This document shows, one piece after another, positions 8,868-21,100 of a stretch of 39,905 nt of DNA; within the stretch, counting starts at the first letter, position 1; the number at the start of each line of letters is the position of its first letter. The translations under genes and the position numbers were made by a program. This DNA comes from an uncultured Nitratifractor sp. (GTDB lineage: Bacteria; Campylobacterota; Campylobacteria; Campylobacterales; Sulfurovaceae): NCBI GenBank assembly GCA_913054475.1, contig CAJXJF010000011.1:1-39905 (forward strand), in the 5' to 3' direction. The notes under the pieces were generated by a model that worked only from the letters and a program-made list of their open reading frames with translations, did not search any database and had not been told where the DNA came from.

Positions 8868-10645
8868 TCGCTATCCACCCCTTTATTGGACTCGTTTTCA
8901 AGAGCCTGAGCTCCATCATTTTTAGGCGCATTCCCACTTAGGGCTGCAATCACCTGCTCTTTGGGGCCATACATCTGAATCATTCCGTCTCTGACTATGG
9001 CAATCTTATCCGCAAGGGCAAGGAGGTTCTTTCTGTGTGTGATATAGAGCAGAGTGGAGCCTCTCTGTTTCAATATTCTCATAGCCATCATCAGGGCATA
9101 CTCCCCTGCATCATCGAGGTTGGAGTTGGGCTCGTCGAGGACCACTATCCTAGGTAGTCCGTAAACGGCTCTCGCCAAACCTATACGCTGTTTTTGCCCT
9201 CCAGATAGCGAGGCGCCCCCGGGACCGACCTTGGTTTCATATCCGTGAGGTAGATTCAGAATGAGATCGTGTGTTCCGGAGAGTTTGGCTGCCTCTATTA
9301 TCTTTTGTGGATCCTCCTCTCTGAATCTGGCTATATTCTGCGCGATAGTACCCTCGAAGAGCTCTATATCCTGCGGCAGATAACCTATATGCTGCCCCAG
9401 CTCGTCACGGTTGTACTGGTGTATATCGGCACCATCTATGCGTATATGTCCATTGACTGGATGCCAGACACCCACGGCGGTTTTGGCTATGGTCGATTTG
9501 CCGGCGGCACTCGGCCCTATGACACCCACACTCTCTCCTGGCTCTATGAGCATATTTATACCTTTGAGTACCGGCTTCTGCCCCAGAGGAGGAACCACCA
9601 CCACATTCTCGAAGGCTATCCTCCCCTCTGGATTGGGGAGAGTGAGCTTCTGGCTATGCTCTTCGAACTCCAGCAGAAGTTCGTTCAGTTTTCTATACGA
9701 TATTCGCGCCGAGGAGAAATTTTTCCATGTCGCCACCAGCTGGGAGATAGGCGCCAGCGCTTTGCCAAGCAAAACGGCACCGGCGATAATCATACCTGGA
9801 GATATATCTCCATTTATCGCCAAGAGGGCCCCGACACCGTACATCAGCGAAGAGGACATCATTCGGAAAGTTTTGGATGCATTCGTGTACATAGAGGCCA
9901 CACCGCTGGCTTCGGTATGGGTCTGGATGAATTCGAAGTGCTTCTCCATCCACTTCTTGAAGAGAGGCCGCCGCATACCCATGGCTTCGACCACCTCAAC
10001 ATTCCTTACAGTATTGCTGAAATGCTCCATCGATTTCTGATATACGCTGTTGGAGTGCTCCAGCCCCTTCCTAGTAGCCCTTTCGTTCATCACCGTCAAA
10101 AGTATGATTATCACGGTCGCCCCCAGACCGTAGAAACCGTAAACGGAATCGAAAACGAACATTATGGCTATATATATCGGAAACCAAGGGGCATCGAAAA
10201 AGGCGAAAACCGCAGGACCGGTGAGAAATTGCTTTATCGTATTGAAGTCTCTCATCGGCGCCGCTCCGGCTTTGCCTGGATATTTCGATACCATATCGAA
10301 GGAGGCATCGAAAATTCTTTTGTTGAGTGCCGCATCGAGTTTGTTGCTTATATGCATCATTATTCTCGATCTGACATACTCGAGCAGTGCCATTCCGATG
10401 AAAAATATCAATATCACCAGTGTGACTACGAAGAGTGTATCGAGACTCTTCGAGGGCATGACGATATCATAAACCGCCAGCATGTAGATTGTGGAGGAGA
10501 GCATCAATATATTGAGAAAAAAACTATAGATACCAATCGATATGAATGATGACCTTATCTTTTTCAGAGCTTTTTCGAGGTCGGAATATTCCACCTCTCT
10601 TCCATTTCTATTTCTTTTGATTTGCACAGATATGTTCCAATTCAT
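8864..10645 (-). CDS. type I secretion ABC transporter (PrtD family permease/ATPase)
   Basis: A protein of 593 residues with an N-terminal membrane domain (helices from about residue 35 to 300) and a C-terminal ATPase. Walker A is GPSAAGKST (377-385), the signature is LSGGQKQR (480-487), Walker B is RIVVLDEP (499-506) and the H-loop His is 537. There is no N-terminal C39 peptidase or C39-like domain, so it belongs to the PrtD/AprD/RsaD group that exports unprocessed proteins carrying a C-terminal secretion signal. It is the first gene of the unit, has a TATAAT box about 26 nt before the start, and is divergent from gmd. No RTX-type substrate gene is next to it. Confidence 0.93.
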   Translation of the reverse strand: MNWNISVQIKRNRNGREVEYSDLEKALKKIRSSFISIGIYSFFLNILMLSSTIYMLAVYDIVMPSKSLDTLFVVTLVILIFFIGMALLEYVRSRIMMHISNKLDAALNKRIFDASFDMVSKYPGKAGAAPMRDFNTIKQFLTGPAVFAFFDAPWFPIYIAIMFVFDSVYGFYGLGATVIIILLTVMNERATRKGLEHSNSVYQKSMEHFSNTVRNVEVVEAMGMRRPLFKKWMEKHFEFIQTHTEASGVASMYTNASKTFRMMSSSLMYGVGALLAINGDISPGMIIAGAVLLGKALAPISQLVATWKNFSSARISYRKLNELLLEFEEHSQKLTLPNPEGRIAFENVVVVPPLGQKPVLKGINMLIEPGESVGVIGPSAAGKSTIAKTAVGVWHPVNGHIRIDGADIHQYNRDELGQHIGYLPQDIELFEGTIAQNIARFREEDPQKIIEAAKLSGTHDLILNLPHGYETKVGPGGASLSGGQKQRIGLARAVYGLPRIVVLDEPNSNLDDAGEYALMMAMRILKQRGSTLLYITHRKNLLALADKIAIVRDGMIQMYGPKEQVIAALSGNAPKNDGAQALENESNKGVDSE

Positions 10646-10670
10646 ATAAAGATTTTAAGAATAGCGCGAT

Positions 10671-10676
10671 ATTATA
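10671..10676 (-). promoter_or_regulatory. -10 box of the secretion operon in the divergent gap
   Basis: TATAAT on the minus strand, 25 nt upstream of the ABC transporter start, in the 62-nt gap shared with gmd. No clear -35. The two transcripts must start within a few dozen nt of each other, so they may influence each other. Confidence 0.5.
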
Positions 10677-10704
10677 TCCAAACTAATTTAATGCGAGGGT
10701 ATGA

Positions 10705-12655
<1,951 letters not shown>

Positions 12656-13738
12656 CAGACCCGGCGGTGCCGAACGGGTAATAAAGAGCCTCCTCGAAAT
12701 ATATCCGCAAGCCGATCTCTTCGCGCTAGTCGATCATTTCAGCGAAGCAAATAGAGAGAAATATCTCTTGGGCAAAAGGGTCGAAAGCTCCTTCATTCAG
12801 TCTCTACCCTTCTCCTCTACGAGATTCAGAGACTATCTGCCCCTCTTTCCTCTCGCTATCGAACAGCTGGATCTGAGGGGTTACGATCTTGTCATCTCCT
12901 CTTCTCATGCCGTCGCCAAAGGTGTCATCACACACCCCGGACAGCTTCATATAAGCTACTGCTACACTCCCATGCGCTATATCTGGGATATGCAGGAGAG
13001 CTACTTCGTCGATCATCGCATAGGGCCCCTCAAGCGCAAATTCCTCAGATATCTCTTCTTCAAGCTCAGACAGTGGGATAGACTCTCTTCCGAGAGAGTC
13101 GAGCGTTTCATATCGATCTCCTCCTTCATACAGCGAAGAGTACGCAAATATTATGGTAGAGATTCTGTCGTGATACACCCGCCGGTAGATACAGCCGCTT
13201 TCGGCTTCCATGCCGACAAAGAGGATTACTATTTCACGGCTTCGAGGCTGGTGCCGTATAAAAAGTGTGCCATGATAGCTCGTACATTCGCACGAAACGG
13301 AAAAAGACTCGTTATCGCCGGAGACGGGCCGGACTACTTGGAGATAAAGAGAAATCTGACTCCCAATATCACTCTTCTTGGTGCTGTAAGTGACGAAAAG
13401 ATGATCTATCTGATGCAGCGCGCCAAAGCCTTCGTTTTCGCCTCTTTCGAAGATTTCGGAATCGTGCCCGTAGAGGCTATGTCCTGCGGTACGCCCGTAA
13501 TAGCGTACGGCAAAGGGGGCTCGCTCGATACGGTAGTGGACACAAAAACTGGAATTTTCTTTCAAGAACAGAGCGAAGAGTCTCTCGATAGAGCGCTCAG
13601 TCGCTTCGAAAAGAGCGATTTCGACTATAAATCGATATCGGAGCATGCGCAGAGATTCTCCGACGAGAGGTTCAAAAGGGAATTTGCCGACTATGTGCGC
13701 AAATGTATATCCAATTTTGACAATCGAGGAATTTGAAG

Positions 13739-14668
13739 ATGATAAAAAGCATACTACGACTTTTCATTTCACTCTCTCTTCTCTTCTCACTCATATCTTC
13801 GAGAGTACTCTATTCATCGAGAGATCTAACGCTTCGATTCGGTCCCGATGTGTATATCGACGGTAGCAATGCCAAAACGATCTTTTTCGGTGGTGAGCGT
13901 GCCGCTTTGTGCACCGTTGTCATAGGAGCTTTCGCCAAACCCTTTTTCCTCGATGCCGATGGGTGTAGATATTCGAGCAATTCTCGGGGAGAGAAGATTG
14001 TATGTACCTCCGATAGACTGGTGTGCAAAACCAAAAGGGAGCTGATAGATTTCGCATCGAGTGAAGACTCGAGCGCCAAGTTCACTCCCCGGCCATCCTG
14101 GTGTCGCTCGAACAATTTGAATATTACGGAGCGAAGCATATGTGAGCACCCATATCTTTGTAAATTGGATCTTGAAATGTCCGAACTCTACAAGAGATCG
14201 ACACAGGTACAAAAGAGCCTATTTCAAAAAAGGTGGCTTCTTCAGCAGCGCAATAGTTGCAATGCAGACATCGAGTGTCTCGAGCGTGTCTATACTCGGC
14301 GTATCGAAGAGTTGCGAAGTACAGTAGGAGCTACCTTGAATGACGATACAATCGACGAGACAAAGCTCTTCGTAGAGAAGAGAGATAAGCATCTTATCTT
14401 GGAAAGGGTCATAATTCCAAAAAGCGCATATATCAAAAAGAGTGCATACGATATGAAGATTGCACTGATTGTTTGGGATATATCAGGCAGAAGCGAAGCC
14501 AATTGGAAGGTAGAGAATTTAATCGGAGGATTACATTTCAAAAACAATATCAAAGGCATAACGACACAATGTTATGGAAAAGATGGGCTCTCCTTCTGTG
14601 GTGTGGAAATAGGAGCGAAAGATCTGGTCTATGTAAGGGTAAAAGATCTGATTTTTATCGACAGATGA
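13739..14668 (+). CDS. secreted protein with an LprI/DUF1311-like domain
   Basis: A protein of 309 residues. Residues 1-20 are a signal or anchor (ISLSLLFSLIS). The middle part, about 125-200, matches the LprI N-terminal (DUF1311) pattern: ITERSICEHPYLCKLDLEMSELYK, then RWLLQQRNSC and CLERVYTRRIEEL, with Cys pairs placed as in that family, some of whose members inhibit lysozyme. The flanking parts are not recognised. The last 110 residues may form a beta-rich domain (KIALIVWDISG, GLHFKNNI). The ATG at 13739 has GAGGA 8 nt upstream; a TTG at 13733 is possible. It follows the GT4 gene by 2 nt, so it is the last gene of the sugar unit. Role unknown; lysozyme defence is only a family-based guess. 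Confidence 0.65.
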   Translation: MIKSILRLFISLSLLFSLISSRVLYSSRDLTLRFGPDVYIDGSNAKTIFFGGERAALCTVVIGAFAKPFFLDADGCRYSSNSRGEKIVCTSDRLVCKTKRELIDFASSEDSSAKFTPRPSWCRSNNLNITERSICEHPYLCKLDLEMSELYKRSTQVQKSLFQKRWLLQQRNSCNADIECLERVYTRRIEELRSTVGATLNDDTIDETKLFVEKRDKHLILERVIIPKSAYIKKSAYDMKIALIVWDISGRSEANWKVENLIGGLHFKNNIKGITTQCYGKDGLSFCGVEIGAKDLVYVRVKDLIFIDR

Positions 14669-14770
14669 ATATAGATTTGAAGAAAAACTTGCTTTGCGGC
14701 TCGATTTGAACGCTTATGGGCGAAGATTGGGTTGACGCAAAATACCCAAAAGTCGAATCCTTCGACAATC

Positions 14771-14839
14771 CCCCCTATGCAAGGAGGAAGGAGGGATATC
14801 GAAATAACCCGAACACCCCCTTATGCGAGGTACAGGAGG
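14771..14839. repeat. pair of imperfect 24-nt direct repeats
   Basis: 14771-14794 and 14816-14839 both read CCCCC-T-ATGC-AGG-AGGAGG with small differences, 45 nt apart, in the gap between the LprI-like gene and the convergent polysaccharide operon. No clear terminator is visible for either transcript in this gap (14669-14839). Confidence 0.35.
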
Positions 14840-16687
14840 TTACTTTTCATAATTCAACATCAAAGTTATGCTTGAATTTGGCGAGAGAGTCTTTATAGAT
14901 ATGTCGCTATATCTCTCCTTTTTATTCTTTGCAATCACTTTGGCTTGCGTTTTGAGCATCTCGGCCTTTAGGGAGCCTACACTCTTCATATTATGCCAAT
15001 AGAGTCTAAATTTGAAATTCTTCACCTTGTGCTTATTTCTATTCTCTATATTCAATATGATATTTCTCGTCGTCATCTCGGTGGTGATTTTTATTCCGGA
15101 GAGAGTATTTGCCCTATATGCCAGATCTTTTCCTTTTAGAGTCACAAGCTCATCGTGCCTCTTGAGGTAATCGAAATAGGATTTTAGGATATGCAGATTT
15201 TTTGGTGCACTCATTATATGAGTATGGACACTCAGAGTATATAAGATATTCATCGAACTCAACATTTCAGTCTCGAATTTCATACTCTCAAGTATCTCTT
15301 TGTCGCTGCTGCCCATCTTTACAAAGTATTGAAAGTCGTCAGTTCCGTGTCTTGGTATAGTAATAAATCCCTCATGCTCCATAGTAGGAAGTAAGAATGT
15401 TTTTGTATGCTCCATCGTATATCCATAGCCCGATTCCTTCATACGCAAAGCCATAGCCTTGTCTATCTCTTCACGAGGCGGTCTGAAGCCTAAAACTTTC
15501 TTTCCTGTAATCTTTTCGAGCAATTTCTTGGAAAAATCTATCTCCTTCGTCATCTTCTCTTTGCTTGTTCCCATTATTTTGGTATGTGAATAGCTATGTG
15601 AGCCTATCTCTACATTCGGAAGTTTCGATATCTCTTTTGTAAGTTCCGTATTTTTTTCAGCATACTTACCCACACAAAAGAGTGTGGTATTGATATCATA
15701 CTTTCTTGCCAGCATGGAATAGCCATACATATTTCTATATTTATACTCCGTATCTTCCGAAATGAAAATCGCCTTACTACAATCGAGAAACGGATATGGG
15801 ACCACCCAAAACGGTTCTCTCAAAAATCGCACTGCACTACCGACTATAGAATCGAAAATCTTCTCTCCTCTCAATTCTATGAATGAATAAGCTGGAAACG
15901 AAAAGTAGTACCAGCTACCGCGACCATAGTTCCCATGCCATGCCACTGCTGCTTGTGATAGCTTCAATTTTTTGGAATGGACTTTCGGAGTAGAGGTAAC
16001 TTCCCAGTTGCTCAACAAGATATCGCCTGAATTTCCATTAGAGTCGAAGATAGGCAGAGGATCATATAAAATCAGATCATTTCTTGTGGGCACCGATTTG
16101 ATTGCACCAATAGGTGATAGGCTCTTTTGTATCATAAAAAATGCACCATTCTCCTCTTTGCTCAAGCTTTTATCCATGAACTTGAGATTTGTGATAGCTC
16201 TCACTCTCTTGTACGAATCGAATGGGCGACCATCGCTATTGCCGAAATATCCGAATCGATAGTTGAAAAAGAGCTTTCCTCCCTTTTTGACAAAGGACTT
16301 GATCTTTTCGAAATTGATATCACTCAATACATAAGTATCCAGTGCTATGAGCAGACTTCGGGCGGGTAGTTGCCCCAAAGCATCTTCGGAGACCATTTTT
16401 GTCTCGATACCAACCTTCTTGAGCCGTTTCGCAAAATTGTTGATTATCTTTTTGTACGAATCGGCGCTACCATTGCCCTTGATTAGATACTTCTCGGTCT
16501 CTTTCGAATACAATAGATAGACAGACTCGTTTCTCGCAAAAGGGAAAACAGCATTTTGCGAAAAGTTCAAAATTGGCAGCAGTTGATAAAATATCAATCC
16601 AGATAGAAGTGCAAAAAAGGTTATCACTCCAAAAACGATAGGCATATCGAGTTTGCTATCTCTACTATTCGTAATAGATATAGTCAT
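14840..16687 (-). CDS. membrane-anchored polysaccharide deacetylase (NodB fold) of the EPS operon
   Basis: A protein of 615 residues with one membrane helix at about 15-40 (VFGVITFFALLSGLIFYQLL) and a large periplasmic part. Residues 50-300 form a domain I do not recognise, with some look of a class-I amidotransferase-like fold (LLIALDTYVLSD, KKGGKLFFNYRFG). Residues 305-500 are a NodB deacetylase: motif 1 is SEDTE (310-314), where the usual first Asp is Glu311 and metal ligand Asp312 is kept; motif 2 is H364-S-Y-S-H368; motif 3 is FRPPREE (401-407); the last motif has VHTH (487-490). About 100 C-terminal residues look beta-rich. The RBS AAAGGAGGTG lies inside the 62-aa gene, which it overlaps by 23 nt. 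Role by analogy with PgaB, IcaB or PelA: partial deacetylation of an amino-sugar polymer during export. Confidence 0.85.
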   Translation of the reverse strand: MTISITNSRDSKLDMPIVFGVITFFALLSGLIFYQLLPILNFSQNAVFPFARNESVYLLYSKETEKYLIKGNGSADSYKKIINNFAKRLKKVGIETKMVSEDALGQLPARSLLIALDTYVLSDINFEKIKSFVKKGGKLFFNYRFGYFGNSDGRPFDSYKRVRAITNLKFMDKSLSKEENGAFFMIQKSLSPIGAIKSVPTRNDLILYDPLPIFDSNGNSGDILLSNWEVTSTPKVHSKKLKLSQAAVAWHGNYGRGSWYYFSFPAYSFIELRGEKIFDSIVGSAVRFLREPFWVVPYPFLDCSKAIFISEDTEYKYRNMYGYSMLARKYDINTTLFCVGKYAEKNTELTKEISKLPNVEIGSHSYSHTKIMGTSKEKMTKEIDFSKKLLEKITGKKVLGFRPPREEIDKAMALRMKESGYGYTMEHTKTFLLPTMEHEGFITIPRHGTDDFQYFVKMGSSDKEILESMKFETEMLSSMNILYTLSVHTHIMSAPKNLHILKSYFDYLKRHDELVTLKGKDLAYRANTLSGIKITTEMTTRNIILNIENRNKHKVKNFKFRLYWHNMKSVGSLKAEMLKTQAKVIAKNKKERYSDISIKTLSPNSSITLMLNYEK

Positions 16688-16853
16688 TTTCCACCTCCTT
16701 TAAGATCTCTTCGTAACTTTTTATTTCGACACCAAGATCCTTCTTTTTTCTCTTCTCTCTGGCTTTGTATAGAAAATATGCTATCACCCCAAAGATTAGA
16801 GTGACAATCGTAATCACCAGTATCAAAACCGACAGAAAACTCAATAAATTCAT
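16665..16853 (-). CDS. 62-aa single-helix membrane protein, PgaD-like partner of the synthase
   Basis: MNLLSFLSVLILV, continuing into one membrane helix (about residues 5-29), then a basic patch KAREKRKKKD and an acidic tail EEILKEVENDYIYYE. The helix plus cytoplasmic tail is the expected form of a small synthase partner. It overlaps the GT2 gene by 4 nt (ATGA) and the deacetylase gene by 23 nt, so it is translated with both. It is about half the length of E. coli PgaD (two helices), so the analogy rests on position, not homology. I regard it as a real gene because of the tight coupling and RBS-like AAAGGGAA upstream. Confidence 0.75.
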   Translation of the reverse strand: MNLLSFLSVLILVITIVTLIFGVIAYFLYKAREKRKKKDLGVEIKSYEEILKEVENDYIYYE

Positions 16854-18169
16854 AGATTCCCTTTTCGTTCAAGTTTGCCCCAGCTCATCTCTATTCCGAA
16901 CCACTCCTCGACTGTAGGAAAGATCTTGGCTATATTTATCACCTCTATGAAAAAGAGGCGATAGAACAGAGCGTAGAAAGCCAGCGAAAGCCTCTCTCCC
17001 GTAATCAAAACACAATAGAGCGCTCCAGCCATATCGAGAATACCGAAAAGCGCCCACCAGTAGAAGAGTAGAATACTCACTCCAGAATTGATGGCCAGAT
17101 AGATCATGAAGATATTGGCCCAGACATCTATGAACGGCCAGAAGATAGCTTCGAAGAGCATATACCACAGCACGAACGACACCGAAGGCTTTTTGCCTAT
17201 ATGCCAAAGAGCTCTCTTGTGTTTTCTGATAGCCTGTAGGATACCGCGTGTCCATCTGTATCTCTGTTTTATCAGATCCAGAAGGTTTTCGGGAGCTTCC
17301 GTGTAGGCCACAGCATCGGATTCGAACTCTATCCTGTAGTTGTGGCTTATCAGCTTGAGAGTCACATCGCAATCCTCGGCGAAGGTGTCATCGTCGTAGA
17401 GTCCCACTTCGTACAGAGCGCTCTTTCGAAACATACCTATAGGGCCGGGGATGATATTGACCAACTGCAAAAAGGCCTGTCCGTTTCTGACCATATTCAG
17501 GCCCTCCACATACTCCAGCGCCTGTAGTTTGGTAAGGAGCGAGTTTTGATTGCTTACATATACCGAGCCTGCCACAGCGGCTATTTCAGGGTCGTCGAAG
17601 TATGCCGCCATAAGCATGACGGCGTTGGGATCAAGTCTCGAATCGGCATCGACCACCATTATCAGTTCACCGCTGGAGTGCTCTATGCCGTAGTTTATCG
17701 CATTGGCCTTGCCGCCGTTTTTTTTGCGCAACACTCTGAGGCTTCTATCTCCGGTAGTAAACTCCATACGCTTGGCCTTGAGAAAGGTCCTATCCGAAGA
17801 GCCGTCGTCTATGACGATGATTTCCAGATTGGGATAGCTCTGCTTCAGGAGTGAGCGCAAAGCCTTTTCGATGACGACCTCTTCGTTGTATGCGGGTACC
17901 GTGATGGTGACTCTTTTGAACTTTCTTCGCTTTGTACTCAACTCCTCTATGGTATCGGCACTCTTGAAGATTGTCTTTACCATCGAAAAGAATAGTAGAA
18001 GCATATATCTCATGATAACCAATGCGGTGAAGATAAGCACAATAACCACACCGCTTTTTACAAAGAGATCTTCTACTTTGTAGAAATGATAATAGAAATA
18101 ATATAGGGCTATCGCCAATATCAAAACCAACGGCAAAGCCACCATTGCCGCTATGATAGGTCTTATCAT
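16850..18169 (-). CDS. processive GT2 polysaccharide synthase (PgaC/IcaA-like)
   Basis: A protein of 439 residues, close to E. coli PgaC. Two N-terminal helices (about 5-30 and 37-62) are followed by the GT2 catalytic domain: VPAYNEE (91-97), DDGSSD (121-126), DAD (174-176), the base in AEDCD (264-268) and QRYRW (302-306, the QxxRW of processive synthases). Then come about three more helices (330-420). Family members polymerise UDP-GlcNAc or related sugars and push the chain through the membrane. No PilZ domain is present, unlike BcsA, so any c-di-GMP control must come through partners. It overlaps its neighbours by 4 nt on each side. The sugar specificity is not readable; a deacetylase in the operon argues for an N-acetylated sugar. 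Confidence 0.9.
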   Translation of the reverse strand: MIRPIIAAMVALPLVLILAIALYYFYYHFYKVEDLFVKSGVVIVLIFTALVIMRYMLLLFFSMVKTIFKSADTIEELSTKRRKFKRVTITVPAYNEEVVIEKALRSLLKQSYPNLEIIVIDDGSSDRTFLKAKRMEFTTGDRSLRVLRKKNGGKANAINYGIEHSSGELIMVVDADSRLDPNAVMLMAAYFDDPEIAAVAGSVYVSNQNSLLTKLQALEYVEGLNMVRNGQAFLQLVNIIPGPIGMFRKSALYEVGLYDDDTFAEDCDVTLKLISHNYRIEFESDAVAYTEAPENLLDLIKQRYRWTRGILQAIRKHKRALWHIGKKPSVSFVLWYMLFEAIFWPFIDVWANIFMIYLAINSGVSILLFYWWALFGILDMAGALYCVLITGERLSLAFYALFYRLFFIEVINIAKIFPTVEEWFGIEMSWGKLERKGNL

Positions 18170-21100
18170 AGATATTTCCTAAAAGTTATGGAGCAATTAA
18201 GACTTCTATAACCGCTACCGCTACCGCCTGCACCGGTACCATTATCCATTTCGCAACCTATTTTGGATTCAAAGCCCGCATTCTTGCTGCTCTTGAGCCA
18301 CAATCCGCCATTGTACAAAACACTTTGATCTTCGAGGCTATAGCCAAGCGATACTTCTCCTTCGAGATTCCAATTTTTCGTAAAGGGCTTCCCAAGCCTT
18401 ATGGCAAAAAGCGTATTGTCAACTTTTTTCGGAGAATAGTAGCAATCCGTACTAAGAGAGTTTAGCTGATACCATCCGTACACTACAAAAACAAAATCAC
18501 TATTCCACTTCTGGATATTGTAAAACTCATAATCATACTGGAGCGTCAATACCCTATTACCATCATCGATATCCTCGAAAGCCAAGGACCACCACAAACC
18601 TTTGTGTTCGGCTATGTAGTGATATCCGCTTATTCGTGCTCTTGTCTGCATATGCTTGGCCGAACATGATGTCCGCTTATAATAGAGTAGATTACTTCTC
18701 TCGAGCGAGAGAGTGATAGAATCTCCAAACAGAGTGGTCTCATATCCCAAAGACCATCCCAGCTTACCCTTCCCTTCGAGATAGTTTTCGACAACTTTTG
18801 CCGACAAGCCCTTGTATTTCGCTCCCAAACCATAAAATCCACCTCTATATTTGGCATGATCGTCATCTACACGATAGGCTCCACCCAAGAGTGAAAGCCA
18901 CATATCGTCCCCAACTTCATTAGAGAGCGAAAAGCTCGAGTCATACATCGATATACCGGCATTGTCTCGAAAATAGTTAGTGTCGAGGTCTATGGATATG
19001 CGCCGTCGGTCGTCCTCTTTTTCCGACGGCGCTTCCAACTTTCCCGAGACACTATCTCCATTCAATTTACGATGCCTATTTCGTCGATGCACTCTATTGT
19101 TGCCTTCTCTTTTTTTCAGAAATAAGTTTTGCGTCTTCTCTGCTTGCAGCTCTTCGAGTCGCTGTGCAATCTCTTTTCCTAAAGGATCACTGTTTCGAGA
19201 CGGTATATACTTCGACTCTTTAAAACTTTCCGATTCTATCAGGCAACTATCATCCGTACACTCTACGACAAGCTCCACATAGCCGTTTCTCTTTTCGATC
19301 TTGGAGGCATATGTCTCATAAAAGCCAAGCCTATATCTATCGTTTTCCTGTTTCAGAAGCGTCGAATCATATATACCAATCGATATAAAATCACTTTTTC
19401 TAAACAGATTCTCCACCTTAAGCAGCATATCACTCATTTGAGAGTCGTTTACATCATACAAAGATACATACGCTCGCGCATCCAGCTTCTCTTGTGCATT
19501 TTTCCAACGCTTGAGAAATGACTTTAGCAGCACAGGCGGATCTTTTGGCAATCTCTCAAGAAGCTTTCTATATACCTTCTGAGCTCTTTGAGGTTCGTTC
19601 GATTTCTGAAGATTGTAGGCATAGTGATAGATGATATTTTCATCATCAACCATCCACTGCATCAGATAAAATTCCCCCGCAGCCTCTTTGTATCTACCGC
19701 TTTTCTCCAGCGCCATGGCATATCTCTCTCTGGCGCTGTAGTCTTCGGGCTCCTCTTGGATATAGCTCCAGTAGTAGTCGGCGGCAGTCTTAAAGAGCCC
19801 TCCTTTATAGGCTCTATCGGCCATCTCGAGAAGTCTTCTATCGGCCTTCTTGCCACCGCCTCCTCCTTCGTCTTCTTTATTCTTGTGTCTAACGAGATTT
19901 AGATATCTCGGTCTGCTCTTGAGTGCTTTGGCCTTGAGTACCATAGCTTTCCTGTCATCGGGATAGAGCCTGAGCAGATCGTCGAGTACGGATACAGCCG
20001 CATCCTCATAGCCGTACCAAATATACCTCTGTGCCAACTCATAGAGAGATTTTCTACTGGAGAGAAAATTGCCATAATACTCCCAGTCTCCAAAGCCTTT
20101 GTATAGATTTTTGGTTTCCAAATAGAGATCTCCGGCGCTCTTGTAGGTATCTATATTGTGCGGATTCTCCTCTATCATCTTTTCATAGATAGAGAGTGCT
20201 TTTTTCTTCTCCCCAGCCGCAGAATATAGCTCTGCAAGCCTACTTCTTATCTCGCTATTTTGTGGGTCTTCTTGTAGTCTCTTCTCATATTTTCGGATAA
20301 GTTCATCTGTTTTGCCTCTGAGCAACAATAGCGACTCTTTTATCTCTTGATCATCCTTCATCACCTTTTCAAGCTTCTCGAAGAGCTCTCTTGCCATATC
20401 TTTATTACCGCTCCACAGATATATATTGGCCTTGAGCTTCAAAGCTTCGTATCTCTTTTTGGTCTTATCGCTCCCTTGGATTTTATCGATAATATCGAGT
20501 GCCCTTTTGTATTCTCCCTTCCAAGCAAAGACCTTGGCCTTGAACAATCTTGCGTCGGAAAAATGCAAATCGTCTATCGAATCGATCATCTTTATCGACT
20601 CATCATACTTTCCCATCCACGCAAGCAGTTTGGCACCCAGCAATCTGCCTTCCCTATCTTCGGGATGAGAGAGAGTATATTTCCGCACTATATCGAGGGC
20701 CTTGGGAGGATTCTCCTCATAGAGTGCAAAAGCCAACGGTTCCAGATTTCTGTAGCTCGGCTCTTTACGGTAAATCTCTTCGAGCTTTTTGAGATTTTGC
20801 TTGAGTTTTTTTTGCAACTTTTTCGTTATCGCACCGCTGCCTTTGCAAATTTTACCTCTCTTTTTAAGATATTTAAGGAATCTCTTCGTATCGTACAATC
20901 TACCATCTTCGAGATAGATCTTCATTATCTTCGTAGCATATCTACACTCACCGGTTGTGAAATAGAGTTTTTTCAATATTTTTATAGCACATGCCGAATC
21001 TCCAAGCTCTTTACAATCTTCGGCTTTTATCTCATACGCATCGAGATTATCTTTTTCGACTCTGTTTAAAACCTCGAGAGAGAGTTTATATTTCCCATCC

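Noticed and set aside
9269-10549. 426-codon plus-strand open frame
   Set aside because: Antisense shadow of the type I ABC transporter.
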